A stretch of 64,000 bases of DNA, from NCBI RefSeq assembly GCF_001645765.1, contig NZ_LWUJ01000012.1, forward strand, positions 83,020 through 147,019, written 5' to 3'. The position numbers and the translations under genes were made by a program. The notes below the pieces were generated by a model that was not told the origin of the DNA, ran no database searches, and saw only the letters and a program-made list of their open reading frames with translations. The stretch comes from Candidatus Mycoplasma haematobovis (lineage in GTDB: Bacteria > Bacillota_I > Bacilli_A > Mycoplasmatales > Mycoplasmoidaceae). This document shows, piece after piece, positions 1 to 10,512 of the stretch; within the stretch, counting starts at the first letter, position 1, and the number at the start of each line of letters is the position of its first letter.

Positions 1-407
1 TTTGTAATACCAACTGTTGCCTCTGTTTTAAGAACTTTAAATTTTTGTTTTTCTAGAATATCAGTAACTGTTCTCTCTTTAACACACCATTGTCTTGCTA
101 ATAAATAACTTGCACTAACATTTGACTTCTTGTTTAAAGTGTCTTTACATTTTTTTCTAAGCCCTTCTGTAGTTTCTGAAGATAATTTACTTTCTTCTTG
201 AAAAGTATTAGATTTTGCTTTTTTGTAAGCAGAAAGAATAGTATCTCACCCTTCATCTTTTTCTGTATCAAGAATTTCAAAATCTTCTTCCTTTAGTCTT
301 CCTTGAATATTTTGAGTATTGATTAAAGAATAACTACCTAATGCAAGTGCTCCACCTACAGCACCTGTTGTTGCAATACCTGCGGCAATTTTTGTAGCTA
401 CAGACAT
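1..407 (-). CDS. Family A membrane-anchored protein, 3' end cut off by the window (A1)
   Basis: The first 135 residues are visible and the reading frame is still open at base 1. There is a hydrophobic, Gly/Ala-rich N-terminal segment (about residues 5-27), then Trp54 (TGA codon), Cys87 and a Trp107-Cys108 pair. The ATG overlaps the TAA of the upstream gene in a TAATG. The stretch around residues 112-118 (TVTDIL) matches one in the neighbour A2, so these two form a sub-branch of the array. Function unknown; likely surface-exposed by analogy with hemoplasma paralog arrays. Confidence 0.85.
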
Positions 408-1030
408 TATTCTTTACACCAATGTCTAATTGCAGCTAAATTGTCTTCGTATCCTTTATCAGTAGTCTTTGCTTTAACTGCCTCTACACAACCTTTACTT
501 ATTTTGTTATGGTGTTTATCTTTCGTATCTCCTTGGTCAATAGTTACTCCCGGAAGCTTTAGTGTGTTTTGATCTGATTTGTAATTGTCAAATTTATCTT
601 GTCATTCTTTGTCTTTGCCGGTTTCACTTAAGAATTTAAATCCTTCTTCGTTAAGTACATCCTTAATAGTTTTGTCTCTAGAGCAAAACTTAGTTATGTT
701 TATGTATTTTGGATCTTTTGTGTCGTAAACAGATTCTTTGGCTTTTTCACCACATAGAGTTTTGAATCTTTCTGGAACTTGATCTTCAGTACTACCAGTT
801 ATTTCTCCTCATACTTTATTTTTTCAATATTTTTTCCAAGCTTCTGTTCAACCAGTAGTATCTTCTCCAGATTTAGATGAAAGTAATATATGTTTATTCT
901 CTTTCTTTAGTAGTTCATTTATTTGAGTATTTGAGTTAAATAAACCAGTTGAATAACCAATTCCAGCAATAGTTCCTGCAGATGCTAAAGTAATAGCACC
1001 AATCAATCCAGCCTTTCCTGCCCCAATCAT
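407..1030 (-). CDS. Family A membrane-anchored protein (A2)
   Basis: 207 residues in table 4, several Trp from TGA. The N-terminal hydrophobic stretch (residues 5-30) is followed by a Trp-rich block (WTEAWKKYWKNKVW), then Cys motifs LC, FC and GC and a final WCKE at the C terminus. The ATG directly follows the TAG of A3 with no gap, and the TAA overlaps the A1 start. It shares the T[IV]xD[VI]L motif with A1 and lacks the ASKWC signature of the other array members, so it belongs to a diverged sub-branch. Function unknown. Confidence 0.88.
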
Positions 1031-1636
1031 CTAAACTTTTTCTTTATCCTTTAAACAATGCTCTTTTATGTGTTTTGCAAAGAATTCTTGATCATTAGAA
1101 TAAGAACGATTTGAATTTTCTTCACATCATATTTTGAATTTATGCGCGTTTGCTAAAGTAGTAACTGATACTTGCACTTTACTTATTGTGTTTTTCAATT
1201 CACTTTTAGGTAATTTTCCATATTTACCTTTGAAATCCTTTGCTTTAGTTATTAATTCTTTTCCTTCTTGAAAACTTTCTTTAATGGTTTTGTATTCTGT
1301 ACATCATTTGGATGCTTGTTTGTAAAGGGCATTATTTTTAGAATTAATACCTTTACTTAAAGTTAAAGTACATCACTCTTTAATGTTTTCTCCAGATGTT
1401 ATTGAAATTCCTTGTATCTCTAATCCTTCTTGATCTTTCTCTAGTTTGTATGTTTCATAAACCTTTTTTCAAAGTTCTGGTTTGTTAAAGTCAGTAATAC
1501 TATATCCATTCTTTATTAAATGATTTTGTATTTTGTCATTAGTGTTAGTCAAGGAATAAATTCCATAACTAGAACCACCTAAAATTCCGACTAATGCTGT
1601 TCCAGATAAACCCTTTACAGCTAAGCTAGCTATAAT
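1031..1636 (-). CDS. Family A membrane-anchored protein with an apparent ATT start (A3)
   Basis: 201 residues. Alignment with sister proteins (hydrophobic segment, then GSSYGIYSLT) puts the start where the DNA reads TAATT instead of the TAATG seen at neighbouring junctions, so ATT at 1634-1636 is the natural start; ATA (1631-1633) is the next codon and no ATG, GTG or TTG lies nearby in frame. The rest is intact: W in the ELWKKVYETYKLE block, EWC, ASKWC, IWC and a terminal HC. It may use ATT, or it may be silenced by a start mutation. Confidence 0.75.
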
Positions 1637-2223
1637 TATCCTTCCGTTAGGCAGGCGCTCTTTATGTTATCAATGTAGGATTTATTTTCGTCGCTGTAAG
1701 AACGTTTTGAATTTTCTGTACACCATTGCTTGATTTTTTCGCCATTTTCATTTTGTGTTTTTGCAGGAGACAATGTTACACCTTTAATAATTTCTTTCAT
1801 TTCTGTAGAAAGACTGTCATGTTTGGTTTGTAATTTTGATACTTCTTTTTCAAATTTATCAATAGTTAATTCTTCCTCAATGGTCTTGTATTTGATACAT
1901 CATTTTGATGCTCTTTTGTAAAGAACATCAGATTTTGATTTAATTAATTTTGTTAAATTAGATGAACATCAATTCTTAATATCATTACTAGTTGTTACTT
2001 TTTCTTGAATCTTTAATTCCTTAGTAACTTCAAGTTTGTAAGTAGCTAATACTTTAGTTCATTCTGAAGCCTCTCCATCGCCTGTAATATTTAATCCACT
2101 ATTAGACAAATAATTTCTTAAAGTGTCTGTGGTATCAGTTAAAGCATGAATGCCATAACCTGCACCACTCAAAGTTCCTGCAGTCAGAACACCTATTGTT
2201 ATTTTTGTTCCTAGGTTAGTCAT
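1636..2223 (-). CDS. Family A membrane-anchored protein (A4)
   Basis: 195 residues, ATG start. Hydrophobic N-terminal segment ending in SGAGYGIHALT, then W in EWTKVLATYKLE, NWC, ASKWC, QWC and a last Cys in KSACLTEG. All Trp codons before Cys are TGA. The stop overlaps the presumed ATT start of A3 by one base. Four evenly spaced Cys could form two disulfides outside the cell; this is inference. Confidence 0.9.
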
Positions 2224-2233
2224 GCTGAGTTAA

Positions 2234-2836
2234 CTAACCAGAACTATCTACAAAGCAGTGTGCAGTAATATTCTTAGAATAAAATTCGGAATCATTAACA
2301 TAAGAACGTTTCGCATTATCAGTACACCATTTTTTAATTTTTTCGCCGTTAGTGTTTCCACTTACCCCACTGCCTAATACAACTTTGCCTATTTCATTTC
2401 TTAAATATTCAGGAAGACTGCCAAACTTACTATTTAAAGCACTAACATCACTTACTAGTTTTTTACCTTTTCCAACTTTATCTGTAATAGTAGTGTAATG
2501 TACACATCATTTTGATACTTGTTTGTATAGATGTTCTTCTTTTGATTTAATTGTTTGGGTTAGTTTAGATTTGCATCAATTTTTGATATCGTTTTTGTTA
2601 TTTATTGCTACGTCTTTAATCTCTAATTTAGATGATGTTTTCTCTAATAAATAAGTATCGTATACCTTAGTTCATGCTACATCTTCGTTATCTTTGGTGA
2701 TAGTTAGTTTACTATCTAATAAATATTTTTCAACAGTATCTGTTGTATTGTTGTATGCATAAATTCCATATGCCCCTCCACCTAATGCACCTGCAGTCAA
2801 GGTGCCAATAATAATTTTAGTTCCAATTCCTGTCAT
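2234..2836 (-). CDS. Family A membrane-anchored protein (A5)
   Basis: 200 residues. ATG start, then MTGIGTKIIIG and a Gly-rich hydrophobic segment ending GGGAYGIYAYNN. Trp in AWTKVYDTYLLE, then NWCKSKL, SKWCVHY, KWCTDN and HCFVDSSG at the end. A 10-base gap separates its TAG from the A4 start, so this junction is not overlapping. Confidence 0.9.
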
Positions 2837-2842
2837 ATTTAA

Positions 2843-3430
2843 TTAAGCAGTAAAGCAATGTTGCTTTACATTTGTGTAATGAATTTCTTGTGCATCAGAA
2901 TACCTTCTGCTTAAGTTATTTTCACATCACTTCTTTATTTTTGCTCCATTTGGATTAGCACTATCTGTATCTGTTATTTTTTTTAATTCATTTTGGATTG
3001 CTTTTGGCAATTGACTATGCTTGCTGTTTAGTGTTGCTAAATTAGACTCTAATTGCTTTGAGCTATTTATTTGTTCTTTAATTGTTGTGTATTCTACGCA
3101 TCACTGGGATGCTAACTGATAAATTGGAGAGCTTGTTGAATTAATAACTTCCTTTAACTTATCTTTACATCAATCTCTAATATCATTGCCTTTGGTTATT
3201 GCTCTATCAAGAATTTCTGACCCTTTTTCGGCTTTTTCAAGTGAATAGGTTTTGAATGCTTTCTCTCATTTTTCATTTGCTCCATAAGAAACAACTGTAA
3301 GACTTTGCTTTTTTAGGTAATTTTCTACACTGTCATTATCTTTAGTTAAAGAATAAATTCCATAACTAGAACCACCCAGCACTCCTGCTGTGCCCACGCC
3401 TATTAATACTTTAGTTACTGGAAAAGCCAT
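2843..3430 (-). CDS. Family A membrane-anchored protein (A6)
   Basis: 195 residues, ATG start. N-terminal hydrophobic segment ends GGSSYGIYSLT. Conserved points: KWEKAFKTYSLE, DWCKDKL, ASQWCVEY, KWCENN and the C-terminal QHCFTA. Six bases separate its TAA from the next ATG. Ordinary member of the array. Confidence 0.9.
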
Positions 3431-3431
3431 A

Positions 3432-4013
3432 TTAAGCAGGACCTGCCAAACAATGGCTATTTATGTTTGAAAAGTAGTTTTCACTTTCTTTAGTAAACGT
3501 TCTCTTCACATTTTCTTGACATCATTTCTTAACTTTTTCACCATTCTGATTTGTGCTTGCATCAACCTGCGTGTTATTTATTTCAGTTTGAATATCTTTA
3601 GAAAAACTACTTATCTTGTCATTTAATTTTGATGCATCATCCACTAAATTCTTACCCTTTAACTTGTCACTGATGGTAGTGTAATGTACACACCATTTAG
3701 ATGCTATTTTGTAATTGGCTTCTTCTTCGGATTTAATTTTCTTATTTAAGGTCTCTTTACATCAATCTCTAATATCATTTCCGTTACTTATTGTTTTTGG
3801 TATTTTAAATCCAGCCTTCTCTAATCCATAAGTGCCAAATGCTTTAGTTCATAAATCTGTTTCATTTTCTTTAGTAAGAATAAATTTACTTTTCTCTAGA
3901 TAATTCTTTACCGTATCTGTGGTATCAGTTAAAGCATGAACGCCATAACCGGCCCCTCCGATGGCTCCAGCAGTTAAAGTACCAGCAACAATCTTAACTG
4001 TAATTCCAGCCAT
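3432..4013 (-). CDS. Family A membrane-anchored protein (A7)
   Basis: 193 residues. Start MAGITVKIVAG, hydrophobic segment ending GGAGYGVHALTDTTDT. Conserved DLWTKAFGTYGLE, DWCKETL, ASKWCVHY, KWCQEN and SHCLAGPA at the end. The short tract TDTTDT after the membrane segment recurs in A4, A11 and A13, showing how recently these copies have exchanged or duplicated. Confidence 0.9.
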
Positions 4014-4019
4014 ATTTGA

Positions 4020-4604
4020 TTAAGTAGTAAAGCAATATTGCTTTGTGTTTTTGAAGAAGAATTCATCATCTGCTGAGTAAGACCTATTTAAATTTTGGTT
4101 ACATCATTCAACTGTTTTTGCACCGTTAGTATGGGTTTGAGTTTCTCCTGGTAATTTGATTTTTGCAATACTATCTTTCACACCTTGTGGAAAATTATTG
4201 TGTTCACTGTTTAAAGCATTTGCTTCCTTTACTGTTTTTGAGCCAAGTTTTTCGCTAATAGTCGTATATTTGACACATCACTTAGATGCTTTTTTGAATA
4301 AAGGATCTTCAATAGAATTAATATTTTTTGTTAGATTTTCATTACATCAAACTTTGATATCATTCGCTGTTGCTTCTGTTTTTGAATTAATCTTTAATTC
4401 TTCAGTAACTTGAAGCTTGTAAGTTTTTGCAACTTTATCTCAATCTCCTGTGGTTTCTCGTTTTGTAAGAGTAAATTTTTTATTAGTTAAATAATTTCCT
4501 AAAGTATCTGTTGTATTGTTGTATACATAAATTCCATATGCCCCTCCACCCAACGCTCCAGTAGTTACAACACCTGAAATAATTTTTGTTGTAAGACCAG
4601 CCAT
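4020..4604 (-). CDS. Family A membrane-anchored protein (A8)
   Basis: 194 residues. Hydrophobic segment ends GGGAYGIYVYNNTTDT, the alternative YNNTTDT linker used by A5, A12, A14 and A15. Conserved DWDKVAKTYKLQ, VWCNENL, ASKWCVKY, EWCNQN and the terminal QYCFTT. ATG start; six bases to the next gene. Confidence 0.9.
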
Positions 4605-4606
4605 TC

Positions 4607-5218
4607 TTATTTGTAACAATTACTTACTATGTGTTTGTAGTAATATTCCTGAACATCGGAGTAACTTCTTTTTAGATTATTATCACATCATTTTTTAAGC
4701 TTTGCACCATTTTGATTATTACCGCTCACATCTGTTATTTGTTTCAATGCTTGTTTGATTTTTTCATCTAAAGCGCCATGTTTTCCATCTAATGTTGCAA
4801 GATCTTCTTCTCTTGTTTTAGTGGAGCCAATTTGTTCTGAAATTGTTTTAAATTCTGTACATCATTTTTTGGCTTGTCGATAAAGTAGATCTGATGTTGA
4901 TCTAATTGTTTTTGTTAATGCTGATGCACATCAATCTTTAATATCGGTACCATTGTTTATTGTTTTGTCTGTAATACTCAATCCCACTTCATCTTTTTCA
5001 AGTAAATATGCATCATGAGCTTTTGTTCATGCTGCTTCTGAACCATCATCTTGCGAAACAAGCTTAATAGTGCTATCTTTTTTAAAGAAATTACTTAAAG
5101 TATCAGAAGTATCAGAAGTATCAGGACTACTAGTTAAAGCATGAATACCATAACCAGCACCTCCTAAAGCCCCAGTCACACCTACACTTATGAGTACCTT
5201 AGTACCTAGAGGATTCAT
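4607..5218 (-). CDS. Family A membrane-anchored protein with an in-frame 9-bp repeat (A9)
   Basis: 203 residues, start MNPLGTKVLI. After the membrane segment (ends GGAGYGIHALT) there is a Ser-Asp-Thr repeat from a 9-bp tandem DNA repeat at 5100-5124, an insertion not seen in sister genes. Conserved AWTKAHDAYLLE, DWCASAL, AKKWCTEF, KWCDNN and the final NCYK. The ATG overlaps the A10 stop as TAATG. Confidence 0.9.
5100..5124 (-). repeat. 9-bp in-frame tandem repeat in A9
   Basis: On the plus strand the unit gtatcagaa occurs twice in full and a third time partially. It encodes repeated Ser-Asp-Thr just after the membrane segment of A9. Copy-number changes would alter linker length without shifting the frame. 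Confidence 0.8.
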
Positions 5219-5859
5219 TAACTAATAGTGGAAGAGGCTTTTAAACAATAAGTGTCTATGCTCTTGTAATAATTGTTCCTTCTATTTGTAAATCTTCTTT
5301 TTGCATTTTTTAGGCATCATTTTCTAATTTTTATGCCGTCTGCATTTTTCTTAGCTTCAACAGAAAATTTATTTATTTCTGTTTGGATCTCTAATGGAAA
5401 TTCTCCTAGTTTGCCATTTAATTCTTCTACCTTTACAAATACCTTTTTCTTTCCAGAATATTCTTTAATTGTTTTGTAGTGCACACATCACATTTTTGCT
5501 TTTTTGAAATTTTCATCATCTTTTGATTTGATTTCTTGCTTTAAAGTATTGTTACATCATTTCTTAATATCTTCCCCACTACTTATTTCTCCTATTTCAA
5601 ATCCATCCTTCTCCAACTCATAAGTACTAAATGCTTTATTTCATTGTGCTGTTTCATTTTGTCCTGTGAGCGTAAACTTCTCTTCCTTTAAGTAGCGCTC
5701 TATATTATTAATAATGGCTTCAGAAGAGGATGTTAGGGCATAAATACCGTAACTTAAAGCACTTAAGATTCCTATTATTCCAACCCCAACTGTCGACTTA
5801 GTTACAAGATTAGCACCGGCTAATCTTGAAAAAAGACGTTTAGTTAGGTGATAAAGCAC
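5218..5859 (-). CDS. Family A protein with an N-terminal extension (A10)
   Basis: 213 residues if the GTG at 5857-5859 is used. This puts about 18 residues, several of them basic (LTKRLFSRLAG), ahead of the usual VTK-hydrophobic start; no ATG lies closer in frame, so GTG is the best choice but not certain. Conserved QWNKAFSTYELE, KWCNNTL, AKMWCVHY, KWCLKN and TYCLKASSTIS at the end. The stop overlaps the A9 ATG. About 70 noncoding bases separate it from A11, the largest gap in the array, so a promoter could lie there. Confidence 0.82.
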
Positions 5860-5928
5860 GAACTATTTGGAATTGCAAAAAGGATTGTTCTTTTTTTAGG
5901 GTTATCATATGAAAACAAACTTATCTAA

Positions 5929-6513
5929 TTAGGAACCTAAACAATATTTTTTGGTATTTGCAAAGAAGAATTCAGTATCATTTGAATAAGTTCTATTTTG
6001 ATTTTGTTTACACCATTGAATAGTTTTTTCACCATTTTCATGTTGTTTCGTTCCTTGAAGTTTTATTTCTGAAATGCTATCTTTAACTTCTTTTGGAAAG
6101 TTGTTGTAATTGGTATTTAGTGTTTCAGCTTTTGTCTCAAGTTTTGCACCTTCTCCTAATTTATCTTTAATAACGTCATATTTGACACATCATTTAGATG
6201 CTTTCTTGTAGTCATCATCTTTGGATTTAATTTTCTTAGCTAGCATTTCTTTACATCAATCTTTGATATCTTTACTCTGAGTAATATCTTCATCTTTAAT
6301 CTTTAAGTCATCTGTGGCCTCAAGTTTGTAAGTCTCTAATACTTTAGTTCAACTAGCTTCATCGTTTTGTAAAGTGATAGTGAAACTACTTTTCTTTAAG
6401 TAATTTTCAATGCTATCAGTAGTATCAGTTAAGGCATAAACACCATAACCAGCCCCTCCAACAACACCTGCAGAGGCTATTGCAGTAACTAATTTAGTTG
6501 CAATACTTGCCAT
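5929..6513 (-). CDS. Family A membrane-anchored protein (A11)
   Basis: 194 residues. MASIATKLV start, hydrophobic segment ending GGAGYGVYALTDTTDS. Conserved SWTKVLETYKLE, DWCKEML, ASKWCVKY, QWCKQN and KYCLGS. The ATG overlaps the A12 TAA (TAATG), suggesting coupled translation. Confidence 0.9.
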
Positions 6514-7106
6514 TAAGCTTTCAGACAAATTGTCTCTATGTTGCTTGAGTAAACTTTGTCGTCACTTGAAAATCTTCTCTTTTTGTTGCTATCACATCAT
6601 CTCTTAATTTTGTCTCCTTCACTATTATTGTTACCTCCAGAAATAACTGATTTATCAATTTGCCCTTTGATAGTAGTGTCTGTTATGCTTGAGTATTTTT
6701 TTGCTAATTCTTTAGTATCTGTTTGAAATTTTGCACTTGTTAATTGTTCCTCAATAGTTTGATAATCAACACACCATCTAGATGCCTTTTTGAATAAAGA
6801 ATTATCAGTAGAGTCGATATTTGTTTTTAGATTAGTATCACATCAATCTCTAATGTTTTCAGCTGTCACATTATTTTCGACACTAATTGATAATTCTTGT
6901 GTTTTTTCTAATTTGTAAGTCTCTAATACTTTAGTTCAGAAAGTGCTATTTGTTTTTTCAATAACTGTAAGATTATTTTTCTTTAAGTAATTCCTTACTG
7001 TATCTGTTGTATTGTTGTATGAATAAACACCATAACCAGCCCCTCCAAGAGTACCAACAGTAACAATACCTATTGCAGATTTAACTGCAAAACCAGAATT
7101 AAACAC
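6513..7106 (-). CDS. Family A membrane-anchored protein, GTG start (A12)
   Basis: 197 residues from GTG at 7104-7106; an in-frame TAA lies immediately upstream, so the start cannot be earlier. Hydrophobic segment ends GGAGYGVYSYNNTTDT. Conserved FWTKVLETYKLE, DWCDTNL, ASRWCVDY, RWCDSN and TICLKA. It overlaps A13 by 8 bases. The central block (SISVENNVTAENIRDWC) is almost the same as in the decayed copy at 10.1-10.5 kb. Confidence 0.88.
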
Positions 7107-7713
7107 TTATTGTTGTAGCTTTAACTAAGCAGTGACTTGTTATATTATCGATAAAAGATTTATTTCTTTTATTGAATTTTCTCTTCTTATTGTCATCACA
7201 TCATTGTTTCATTTTTTCACCATTTTGATTTTCTTGTTTTGTTTTTCTAAGTGTTATACTCTCAATTGTGTTTTTGAACACACCTAATTGTGCATGCTTG
7301 CCTTCTAGTGTGGCAACATTAGTTTCAAAAGGTTTATCGTTGCCCAATTTTTCACTAATTGTTTGATATTTAGTACATCAATAAGAGGCTTTTTTGTAAA
7401 GTGAATTTTCTGTGGATTTGATTTTCTTTCTTAAAGTATTGTTACATCATTTCTTAATATCATCTCTATTTTTTATTTCTTTATCAGTGATCTTTAAATC
7501 ATCTTCCTCTTTTTCAATTTCATAGGTGCCAAATGCTTTATTTCATGCCGTTTCTGAAGTTGCATCTTGCGAAACAATGTCAAGATTATTTTTCTTTAAA
7601 TAATTTTCAATGCTATCAGTAGTATCAGTTAAGGCATAAACACCATATGCGCCACCACCTAAAGCGCCAGTAGCTATAGTACCAACAATTAATTTATTAG
7701 CAATACCAGTCAT
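7099..7713 (-). CDS. Family A membrane-anchored protein (A13)
   Basis: 204 residues. Hydrophobic segment ends GGGAYGVYALTDTTDS. Conserved AWNKAFGTYEIE, KWCNNTL, ASYWCTKY, QWCDDN and SHCLVKATTISV. Its last codons overlap the GTG start of A12 in another frame. The C-terminal tail is longer than in most sisters, like A10. Confidence 0.9.
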
Positions 7714-7732
7714 ATTTGTTTAATTGTTATCC

Positions 7733-8302
7733 TTACCCTTTCAGACAAAGAGACTTTATGCTTGAGGAATAAAATTCACCATCACTTGAAAATCTTCTCT
7801 TCTTGTTGCTATCACATCAGCTCTTAATTTTGTCTCCATTTCCATTACTGCTTCCTGCACCAGTTACTCCATCAATAAGATCTTTGATTCTTCCTTGCAG
7901 GGAAGCGTACTTAGAAGTTAATTTTGAGGCAACTGTTTCAAATTGCGCTTCTCCTAATTTTTCAGAAATAGATTGGAAATTAACGCATCATTGTGATGCT
8001 TTTTTGAATAAATTATCTTTGACAGATTGAATGGAACTACTTAAGTTTTTCTCACATCACGTCTTAATTACATCCGCATTATTAATTGCTCCAGTTTGAA
8101 TTTCTGTTTGTGATGTTTTTTCTAATTTGTAGGCCTCTAATACTGTTTCTCAGTTTGTTGTTCTAGGAGTAAGATTATTTTTCTTTAAGTAATTCCTTAC
8201 TGTATCTGTTGTATTGTTGTATGTATAAATTCCATACGCTCCCCCACCCAACGCTCCAGCAGAAGCCATACTAGTCGCAACTTTAATCCCAATACCAGCC
8301 AT
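7733..8302 (-). CDS. Family A membrane-anchored protein (A14)
   Basis: 189 residues, among the shorter array members. Hydrophobic segment ends GGGAYGIYTYNNTTDT. Conserved NWETVLEAYKLE, TWCEKNL, ASQWCVNF, SWCDSN and SLCLKG. Nineteen bases separate it from A13. Confidence 0.9.
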
Positions 8303-8342
8303 AATTTAGGTTTGTTATTTAAGAAAGTATTTATTTCTTATA

Positions 8343-8915
8343 TTAGGCAGTCAAACAATTCTTTCTTATATCGTCAAGATAGGGTTTATTTTCTGTAGAG
8401 TTACGTCTTTTTGAGTTTTCTGCACATCACTTTTGAATTTGTGTTCCAACCTTATTTTGCCCTTCTTCAGCGTTTATTTTCTTTATTTCTTCTTGGATGC
8501 TAGTGGTAAATAAATCTAATTTTCCATTTAATTTTGTTACAGTTTGTTCAAGTTCTTTACTTAACTTATCCTTAATTGTTTCAAATCTAACACATAACTT
8601 AGTTGCCCCTGTGTAATCTATTTCTGTTTTAGATTTAATTGTTTTATTTAAAGCTGTATTACACCAAGCTTTAATACCTTCAGAATTATCCGGTGTAATA
8701 GTTAAATCAGATGTTTTTTCAAATTTGTAAGCTTCATATGATTTATTTCATAAATCTTGTTCAGACTGTTTAATAACTACAAAGTTATTTTTTTCTAAAT
8801 AACTCTGAACAGTATCTGTTGTATTGTTGTATGAATAAATACCATAACCTGCCCCACCAATAGCACCTGCCGATGCTATACCAACACCCAATTTAATTGC
8901 AATGTTACTAGCCAT
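8343..8915 (-). CDS. Family A membrane-anchored protein (A15)
   Basis: 190 residues. Hydrophobic segment ends GGAGYGIYSYNNTTDT. Conserved DLWNKSYEAYKFE, AWCNTAL and KWCAEN; at the third site the usual ASKWC is replaced by ATKLC, so the Trp is lost but the Cys kept. Ends NCLTA. Forty bases separate it from A14. Confidence 0.9.
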
Positions 8916-8917
8916 AA

Positions 8918-9483
8918 CTAACTACCAATATTAACCTTCATACAAATTTCTGTTAATTTTGATTCAAAAAATTCTTCATCTTCTGAAGATCTTCTCTTTT
9001 TATTGGTATCACATCATTCTTTTATTTTTGCGCAATCTACTTTTTGTTCGTTAGTAACTACTATTTCAGCAATAAGTTCTTTAACATCATCGTCTAAGTC
9101 GTCGTATTTGTTTGCTAAATTTGTTGGATTTGTTTCAAAAGTGTCCCCCATTATTTCTTCAATAGTTTGATAATTAACACATCATTTTGAGGCCTTTTTC
9201 AATAGTGGATCTTTATTAGATTTAATCTTTTCCTTTAAATTATCTCTACATCAATCTCTAATTACACTAGGATCAGTAATATCATCATCTTGAATTTCGA
9301 ATCCTTTTTCTCTAATTTGTAAGTCTCTAATACTTTGGTTCAAAAAGAATCATTACTTTCTTCAATTATTTCAAGACCAGCTTTCTCTAAATAATTCTTT
9401 ACGCTATCTGTATTATTTGTTAATGCATATATCTCATATCCCATGCCACCCAAAACTCCTACTTTGGCTTTAGTACTAGACAT
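8918..9483 (-). pseudogene. Family A gene, frameshifted at a T/A homopolymer (A16)
   Basis: The ATG at 9481-9483 opens a normal family A protein (MSSTKAKVGVLGG, then FWTKVLETYKLEK). At a run of five T on the plus strand (9305-9309) the frame is lost and ends at a TAA soon after. One extra base in that run restores GFEIQDDD and the conserved DWCRDNL, ASKWCVNY, EWCDTN and ICMKVNIGS up to the TAG at 8918. The interval is 566 bases, one short of a whole number of codons. It may be a phase-off state, a true mutation, or an assembly error. Confidence 0.82.
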
Positions 9484-9494
9484 AATAAACAATA

Positions 9495-10082
9495 TTATTC
9501 AGACTTAAGACAGACTTTTTTTATATTTTCCAAGAAAAAGTCTTTTTTGTTCTCGGGCACAAACCTTCTTTTCTTATTAGTATCACATCATTGTTTAATT
9601 TTTGAACCATTTGCATTTTCGCTAGTATCTGTGACAACTTCTTTATCTACTAGTTGTCTTACTTTCGGATTAAGCCCGATGTATTTGCCAGTTAATTTTG
9701 TAGTTTCTTCTTCAAATTCACCACTATCCTTTAATTTCTCTTCAATAGTTGTTATTTCAATACATCATCTAGTGGCTTTTTGGAATAGTGGATCATAAGT
9801 AGATTTAATATTTTTCTTTAAGCTTGATTTACATCAACCTTTAATTGCATTTTCATCCTTTACTCCTCTATCTATTTCATATCCTTCTTTCTCTAATTTG
9901 TAGGATTCAAATATTTGTTTTCATTCATCTATTGCACTATCTTCAATAAGTGAAAGTTCATACTTTGATAAATAGTTTTCTAAGCTGTCAGTAAAAATTA
10001 AAGCATGTATTCCGTATCCTAAACCCCCTAAAGATATAGCTGAAACAATACATATCCCAACCTTGGCTTTAACACTCAACAT
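9495..10082 (-). CDS. Family A membrane-anchored protein, first intact gene of the array (A17)
   Basis: 195 residues, ATG at 10080-10082. Hydrophobic segment contains an unusual Cys (GICIVS) and ends GGLGYGIHALI. Conserved EWKQIFESYKLE, GWCKSSL, ATRWCIEI, QWCDTN and VCLKSE. It is the furthest upstream intact gene, so transcription of the array could begin just before it, although I see no clear promoter. Confidence 0.9.
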
Positions 10083-10124
10083 ATTTGGAATTGTTTTTGA
10101 AGTTAACTGAAAAAGAGAAGAGCC

Positions 10125-10512
10125 TCTATTGAGTAGTTAAACAATTGTTTATTACGTCTTTGAAGCAAGAAACATTATTGTCAAAATAACATCTTTTGAA
10201 TTAGTTTGCTTTTTAACTTTCCTTCATACTGTTCAAGAGTTTTGGTACTAAATTTATTACTAATTATCTCAAACTTAACACATTATTTAGATGCCTTTTT
10301 GAATAAAGAATTATCAGTAGAGTCGATATTTGTCTTTAGATTAGTATCACATCAATCTCTAATATTGTCAGCTGTCACATTATTTTCGACACTAATTGAT
10401 AATTCTGGAATTTTTTCTAATTTGTAAGTCAGCTAATATTGTTTCTCAGTCATCTTTTCTAATTTCCAATCCATTTTTGGTTAAATAGTTATTTGTTGCA
10501 TACATAAATAGC
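10125..10512 (-). pseudogene. Decayed family A gene (A18)
   Basis: Reading right to left, pieces of family A are readable: NYLTKNGLEI, DWETILA, then after a frame change SISVENNVTADNIRDWC and NSLFKKASK. At the ASKWC site the Trp codon has become TAA (TGA to TAA), and further frame changes follow. No intact start or membrane segment remains. The middle is nearly identical to A12, so it came from that gene or exchanged with it. Confidence 0.8.

Noticed and set aside
1730..1921. Plus-strand open frame of 63 codons, and similar ones at 4156, 5273, 7803 and 9547
   Set aside because: They lie antisense to intact family A genes and repeat at the same relative position in each gene; they follow from the codon pattern of the true genes.
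1..10082. CRISPR-like regular repeats in the 1-10 kb array
   Set aside because: The roughly 600-base period is paralogous genes, not short repeats with spacers; no cas genes seen.
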